This document shows positions 59,480 through 64,000 of a stretch of 64,000 nt of DNA, one piece after another. The translations under genes and the position numbers were made by a program. Each line of letters starts with the position of its first letter. The stretch's first letter is position 1. The notes beneath the pieces were generated by a model. It was not told where the DNA came from, did not search any database, and was given only the letters and a program-made list of their open reading frames with translations. The stretch comes from Myrmaecium sp. VS I D KN 1. Its lineage: Eukaryota > Ascomycota > Dothideomycetes > Valsariales > Valsariaceae. Location of the stretch: the NCBI GenBank assembly GCA_019775845.1, contig JADQAV010000015.1, forward strand, positions 496,001-560,000, read 5' to 3'.

Positions 59480-60350
59480 TAGGAGTCATGGGAAGAGGGG
59501 AGCTGGATGGGTGGATGGGGAAGTTTAGACTTGGGTACTTGGGTATCTGTAACAGGATTATTCGAGGTGGGCGAGGAAGCTGGGTCAGCGAGGGAGTGGT
59601 GCATCGGCTTATTGGTGGAGATAGGTGTTTCTTGGGAAAATGGATGGGGTCCTTCTCCCCTTGTGACGATTTTGAAGGGGATGGGGAGGGAGGGAGAGGG
59701 GAAGGGAATGTTACGAAGAAAGCGGGGAGGGACAGAGTAGAGCTCTTTGTTTGGTGGATGGATGGATGTTGTGAGGGGATATATCATCAATGTACTATTT
59801 TTCTTTTTCCTCTTCTTCCTTCTTGGCCTCTTCTTCTACGGTCCTCTTCCACCGTTTTCTTTGGGAAGATGAGGTAAACGTGATGAGGAGAGGGGTGTTT
59901 CTTTTCTTCTTTTCTTTTCTTTCTCCTTTCTGCATTTTTTTTTCCATCCGTTTCCAGGTTCTTTCGACGCGATCCTCCTTCGTCATCTCGTTCTTTCATT
60001 CTGCTCCCTTCGGAGGTGATAAAGAAGAAGAAGAAGGGGAAGAAGATATTTCGGTATCGGAAGCATGACGGACTCCATGATGCACATATAAACGCACACA
60101 GTTCGGGTTCTTTCGGGTTATTTGAGGTGAAACGGATCGATCGAGATGTCCGGACATGCACTGATGAAGGCGTTCAGTTCTGTGCAAGTATCTTACAGCA
60201 AACACAGTCTTCCTCCCCTCCTCAACCCGACCCCGCCTTTTCTCCTTCCTTCCTCATTCACATATCCATCCACCCCATCTAGTCCCACCCAATCCAACCT
60301 TTGCCCCCTCCTCCTCTCTCCTCCCACCCTTCAAAGAAAAAGAAACACAC
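59480..60350. other. Intergenic between convergent SWIB gene and bL34m
   Basis: 871 bp between stop codons. Purine-rich and T/C-rich strands alternate (59787-60060), producing Lys- or Phe/Ser-biased ORFs that are not real. No gene seen. Confidence 0.4.
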
Positions 60351-60898
60351 TCAATGCGACAGCGCATGCCGCCCCTTCAACCGACGGCGCTTGAGCACGG
60401 CGCGCCCGCCGCGGGTCCGGTTGCGGGCGAGGAAGCCGAAGCGCCGCTTGCGGACGCGGTGGCTGGGGTCGTACGTGTCCCGGGGCCCGCAGCGGACCTG
60501 CAGGCTGGCCAGGGCCGGGTGGGCCGAGGGCTTGGGCTGGAGGTCGAGGAGGGCGATGGCGGATGCGCCGCCGGAGGGACTGCTGCTGGTGCAGAGGATG
60601 CCGGGGGTGGGCAGCATGTTGGTGTTGTTGTTGTTGTTGGAGAGGGGGAAGAGGCCGAGCTGTGGTCGGCGGAGGGAGAGGAGGGTGAAGGTGCGGGTGC
60701 TGATGCTGCTGCTGCTGCTCGATGGTTAGTGAGGCGTGGTTCGGCTTGCGAATGTGTTCACATTGATGTCAGGCGCCGTGGTTAGACCGGATATAAAAAG
60801 AGGACGTACAGAGGAGAGAAGACGGTGGGAGCAGCAGCGGTCCTCAAGAGGCTCGCGGCGCCGCTGGCGGCCGGGCGGAGGCAGCGCAGGGATTGCAT
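60351..60898 (-). CDS. MRPL34: Mitochondrial ribosomal protein bL34m
   Basis: Large-subunit mitoribosomal protein. Two exons (60898-60810 and 60714-60351; about 95-bp intron) give about 150 residues. The start [20 protein letters not shown] is a basic amphipathic presequence. A variable Ser/Asn-rich linker follows, then the short bacterial-type L34 domain: [48 protein letters not shown]. The intron ends in a CAG repeat on the coding strand, so several in-frame acceptors differ only by the number of serines. Without the first exon the remaining frame would start at an internal Met and lack a targeting signal. Divergent from the 61540 gene. Confidence 0.92.
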
Positions 60899-61539
60899 CG
60901 TCGCCGGGCGCGGGAGCAGTTGGATGATTTGTCTCTGCTCCTACTCTCTCCAGCGAGGAGGGTTGAATGAAGTCTGCGCGGAGGGGAGGAGCGAGGCCAA
61001 AGGCGGCGTACGGCGAAGTGGATGAGTGAGGTTGAGGTTGCGGATCTCTCTCTCTCTCTCTCTCGCTCTGTGCCGGAGCGGAAGTGGTTCCCGTCGTGCC
61101 CGTGCCCTCCCGTCCTTTCGCGGGATGGTCCGTGCGCAAATTTCCTTCGACCTCGCATTCCCGCGTCGTTCTCCGGTCCGCCCGTCTTTTTTTTGGTGGA
61201 GGGAAAACGTTTGCGATTCACCCACTTCTCGCTATACCACTGCCGTCCGCGATCCCCTCGCTCAAATTCTACTTCGAGGTCTCTCTGCGCTCCCTCGCTA
61301 CCGCTTCCTTACTCCCGGCGCGAGCCTTTCCGCACGGCGAACAGCCTCGAGCGCAACACCTCCACCAAACCCGCCGAAGGAGAAGCTTGGAACGAGCCGA
61401 GTCCCGCAATCGGATCGAATCGCATAGCCCCTATTCCTACAGCAAGTGAAAAGCAAGGGAACCAACCCCAGTCCACCAGGCAAATACAGCAAAAGCCCAA
61501 CAACCACCACACCCAACAACGCCAACAACGCCAACAACC
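60899..61539. promoter_or_regulatory. Divergent promoter bL34m / 61540 gene
   Basis: 641 bp. A (CT)n run at 61044-61064 lies in the middle. The part next to 61540 has AACAACGCC repeats forming a CA-rich leader. ORFs across it have no domain. Confidence 0.4.
61044..61064. repeat. (CT)n dinucleotide repeat
   Basis: About ten CT units within a divergent promoter. Confidence 0.85.
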
Positions 61540-62211
61540 ATGTCCCGCGCCGCCCCCCCGCAAACCACGACCACCACGCCCGTGGTCCTGCACGCGCGCA
61601 CGACGACGCCGCTGCTGCCGGGCGCGGCCCGGGCCCGGGTGGCGGCCTACCTGGCCGCGGCCGAGGCGCACCCGCACCTGCACCCGGACGCCCTGCTCGC
61701 CTCGGCCGGGGTGCAGTTCCCAGCGACGGCGGGGCCGGCCGGCGGCCTGGTCCTGCACCACCTCCGCCGCGTCGAGCGCGGGCTCGCGGGCGAGGTCGTC
61801 GCGCCGGAGCCGGAGGTGGATGTGGAGGGCGAGATGGAGGGAGGAGAAAAGGAGAGGGAGGGGGAGAAGGAGGGGACGGAGGTGGAGGTGGAAGCGGAGA
61901 AGGATGTCATGAGTGCGGAGGAGTTTGCGCGGATGCAAGGCGCGGAGGAGCTGGATGGGGGCAGCGACCGGGTTGGCGAGCTGGGGCCGCGGAGCAATGC
62001 TGTCGTTGGCGATCATGCGCCGCGATTGGAGGTCGAGGTTGAAGGTGAGGAGGGGAAGGAGGAGGCTGGAAAGGCGGGGAAGCGGAAGGCCGCCGAGAAG
62101 GAGGAGGAGGAGCAGGTGGAGGATGACGGCGCGAAGAAGAAGGCGAAAAAGGAGAAGAAGGAAAAGAAGGAGAAGAAAGAGAAAAAGGAGAAGAAGAAGC
62201 GGGAGGAATAG
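61540..62211 (+). CDS. Lys/Glu-rich conserved-looking protein, function unknown
   Basis: Single exon, 223 residues. The N-terminal 90 residues are folded-looking: VVLHARTTTPLLPGAARARV, AAYLAAAEAHPHLHPDALLA, SAGVQFPATAGPAGGLVLHH, LRRVERGLAGE. After that the protein is acidic (Glu/Gly/Val-rich, 95-150), then strongly basic, ending in a KKEKKEKKEKKEKKEKKKRE tail, typical of nucleolar or chromatin proteins. The N-terminal block faintly recalls the fungal RNA polymerase I subunit A14 region, but I am not confident and give no symbol. ATG 61540 follows a CA-rich leader and begins a coherent frame. Confidence 0.72.
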   Translation: MSRAAPPQTTTTTPVVLHARTTTPLLPGAARARVAAYLAAAEAHPHLHPDALLASAGVQFPATAGPAGGLVLHHLRRVERGLAGEVVAPEPEVDVEGEMEGGEKEREGEKEGTEVEVEAEKDVMSAEEFARMQGAEELDGGSDRVGELGPRSNAVVGDHAPRLEVEVEGEEGKEEAGKAGKRKAAEKEEEEQVEDDGAKKKAKKEKKEKKEKKEKKEKKKREE

Positions 62212-62568
62212 TTGCGGGCAAAGAAGAGCGGGCGCGGACCGGTGAAAGCGGTGTGGATGTCAAGGGGATGATAAGTCCCTGGGTCGAGGCTTAGATGGCG
62301 GCGGGCATGAGATGATGGAGTTCAAGGCGTTTCAAGGCACAAAAAGGGGTTCATCGTTACAGTTTTGCAAAGATGAACATGCTGCTGCATCTTACATTTC
62401 CGAATCCTATATTCCGCGAAAAGATTCCTCTAAATTGGCGCTCGTCCTATTCCCATGTCCATTGACATGCCAGTCCCCAGAACCGACTGCAATGATGACG
62501 GATCAAATACAAGGGGCATATTTTAAAAACCTCTGCTCCAATGAAAAGTGAAGAAAGCAGTCTGCTTG
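62212..62568. other. Intergenic between convergent 61540 gene and STE24
   Basis: 357 bp between stop codons, AT-richer than the flanks. Presumed 3' UTRs. No gene seen. Confidence 0.4.
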
Positions 62569-64000
62569 TTACAACTCCCGTTCGGTCGCCTTGACAGGCT
62601 TCTCCTCATCCAGCACCTTCTGCTCCTTGGCCTTCGCGCTGCCGGTCCAGTTCATCGCCTTCAGCCTCTCCGTCAGGATGGGGTGGGAGTAGTGGAAGCT
62701 GGAATACAAGGGGTCCGCGTCCATGCTCGACAGGTTCTGGATCTGCAACTTGAGCAGGGCGGCACCGAGCTCGTTCGCGTAGCCGAGGTCCACGGCGAAT
62801 TTGTCTGGGAAAGTCATATTAGTCACGATCCAATAGCTTCATTCCCACAAACAACTGAAACGTACCGGCTTCGAATTCCATGGTGCGAGTCAAAAAGTTC
62901 ATCACCAGCTTGAGAACGGCATCGGTCGGGCTCAGGATCTCGTTGAACAGGACGAAGCCAATCATGGTGGGTCGGATGCCATGGAAACCAAAGGCCTCAT
63001 AGAGAGAGTTGTTGTGCACAAAGACGGAGAAGAGGGCGAAGATGTAGAAGAGATGGACCTGGCTGATGAGCAACAGCTTAGTGGTGTGGCCCTTGCTCCA
63101 GTGGCCGAGCTCGTGTCCGAGGACGGCCTCGACTTCTTGGTGGGTGGACTTTTCGAGGAGGGTGTCGTAGATGACGATCTTTTTCTTCCAGGGCATGCCG
63201 GTGAAGTACGCGTTGCTGTGGGCGCTGCGGCGGCTACCGTCGATGACCTGGAGTTCGGCGAGTGGGAAGTTGAGCTTAGCGGCAAGGGCCTCGACGGCGT
63301 CCTTGAGAGGTCCAGGCTCGAGCGGAGTGAGCTTGTTGAAGATGGGGACGATGACGATGGGATAGATGGTGATCATGAAGGTCTGGAGGAACAGCATGAA
63401 GACCCAGAGATAGTAGAAGAAGTTGTCGCCGGTGCGCTTCACGATGGAGAGGAAGGCGGTACCGATGGGGACGCCGAAGACGACGCCGAGGGCCTGGCCC
63501 TTGAGCATGTCCGTGATCCAGGTCTTCTTGGTCATCTTGTTGAAGCCGAACTTCTCCTCGAGGACGAAGTGGTGGTAGTATGAGGTGGGAATGTTGAAGA
63601 GAGTGTCGACCATGTTGAAGAGGAAGAACCAGACGAGCGACTGGGTGATCTCGCCGGAGAAGCGGGCGGGGAAGTAGCGGGAGACGAGGAAACCGGCGAT
63701 ATACCAGAACTTGGGCATGACATCGAAGTAGAGGACGGCGATGGACTTGGCCTGGCTCAGCAGGCCGGAGAGGAAACCGAACTTGGCCTTGGCTCGGCCA
63801 TATTCCTGGCTCTTGTCGAAGGTGGTCTGGTCGACCTCCTGCTCGAGGGCCTTGGGGACCTTGGTGCCGCAGAGGACGCGGTATTGGCGGTACAGCAACC
63901 AGTTCTCGAGGGCGAACTCGCCGAGGGAGAAGCCGATGACCAGCTTCTTCCACGGGAAGAACGGGCGGTCCAGAAAGCGCGCCAGGCGCTGCGATGTCGA
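62569..64000 (-). CDS. STE24: CaaX prenyl protease 1, 5' end just off window
   Basis: Zinc metalloprotease of the ER membrane (M48 family) that removes the AAX tripeptide from prenylated proteins and trims a-factor-type pheromone; also clears clogged translocons. Two exons in the window (64000-62866, 62804-62569; 61-bp intron) give 456 residues. The first visible residues STSQRLARFLDRPFFPWKK are the usual N-terminus, so only one or a few codons are missing. Seen: TFDKSQEYGRAKAKFGFLSG, several membrane spans (LVWFFLFNMVDTLFNI, FFYYLWVFMLFLQTFMITIY), SRRSAHSNAYFTG, the zinc site VLGHELGHWSKGHTTK (HExxH) and the third ligand in FEADKFAVDLGY, which is completed only after splicing. The C-terminus carries HPILTERLKAMN. 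Fully typical. Confidence 0.95.

Overview
The window comes from a filamentous ascomycete (Pezizomycotina); I cannot fix the class from sequence alone. The signs are short introns (mostly 50-210 bp) with GTRNGT donors and CTNAC-type branch sites, closely spaced genes on both strands, fungal genes such as EAF1/VID21, BIG1, ERD1 and STE24, and a 5 kb AT-rich block that has lost almost all CA and TG dinucleotides, the mark of repeat-induced point mutation (RIP).

Layout. 1-1593 (-): 5' part of a GAF hybrid histidine kinase that runs off the left edge, followed by about 5 kb with no convincing gene. 6.7-25.1 kb is gene-dense: BIG1-like ER protein (-), NF-X1-type zinc-finger protein (+), a small secreted protein resembling bacterial Hcp (-), MAK11-like WD40 ribosome-biogenesis factor (-), EAF1/VID21 NuA4 scaffold (+), a 117-aa membrane protein (-) and an ERD1/EXS Golgi protein (+). 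25.4-31.3 kb: GAR transformylase (-), then an accessory stretch with a broken patatin-like gene (+), a DUF7924-type nuclease-fold gene (-) and a histidine phosphatase (-) interrupted by an assembly gap. 31.8-32.9 kb: proteasome alpha7 (-). 33.3-38.4 kb: a RIP-destroyed mobile element with terminal inverted repeats.

39.6-64 kb returns to core genes: a conserved fungal protein (+), proteasome beta3 (-), mitoribosomal mL59 (+), PRP28 helicase (+), a 3.3 kb gene-free stretch, GFA1 (+), lumazine synthase (+), recyclin RCY1 (+), a SWIB/UAF30-like protein (+), mitoribosomal bL34m (-), a Lys/Glu-rich protein (+) and STE24 (-), which runs off the right edge.

There are no operons. Genes pair as divergent promoters (BIG1/NF-X1, MAK11/EAF1, PUP3/mL59, bL34m/61540 gene) or convergent ends. 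Functional links are loose: two 20S proteasome subunits, two mitoribosomal proteins, cell-wall and secretory genes (BIG1, GFA1, ERD1, RCY1), and a CaaX protease together with a CaaX-ending protein. The best candidate for something undescribed is the eukaryotic, signal-peptide-bearing Hcp-like gene at 12.7-13.75 kb. The RIP block and the accessory stretch beside it come next. All exon boundaries were derived by eye from splice signals, reading frame and remembered family sequences; no search was run.
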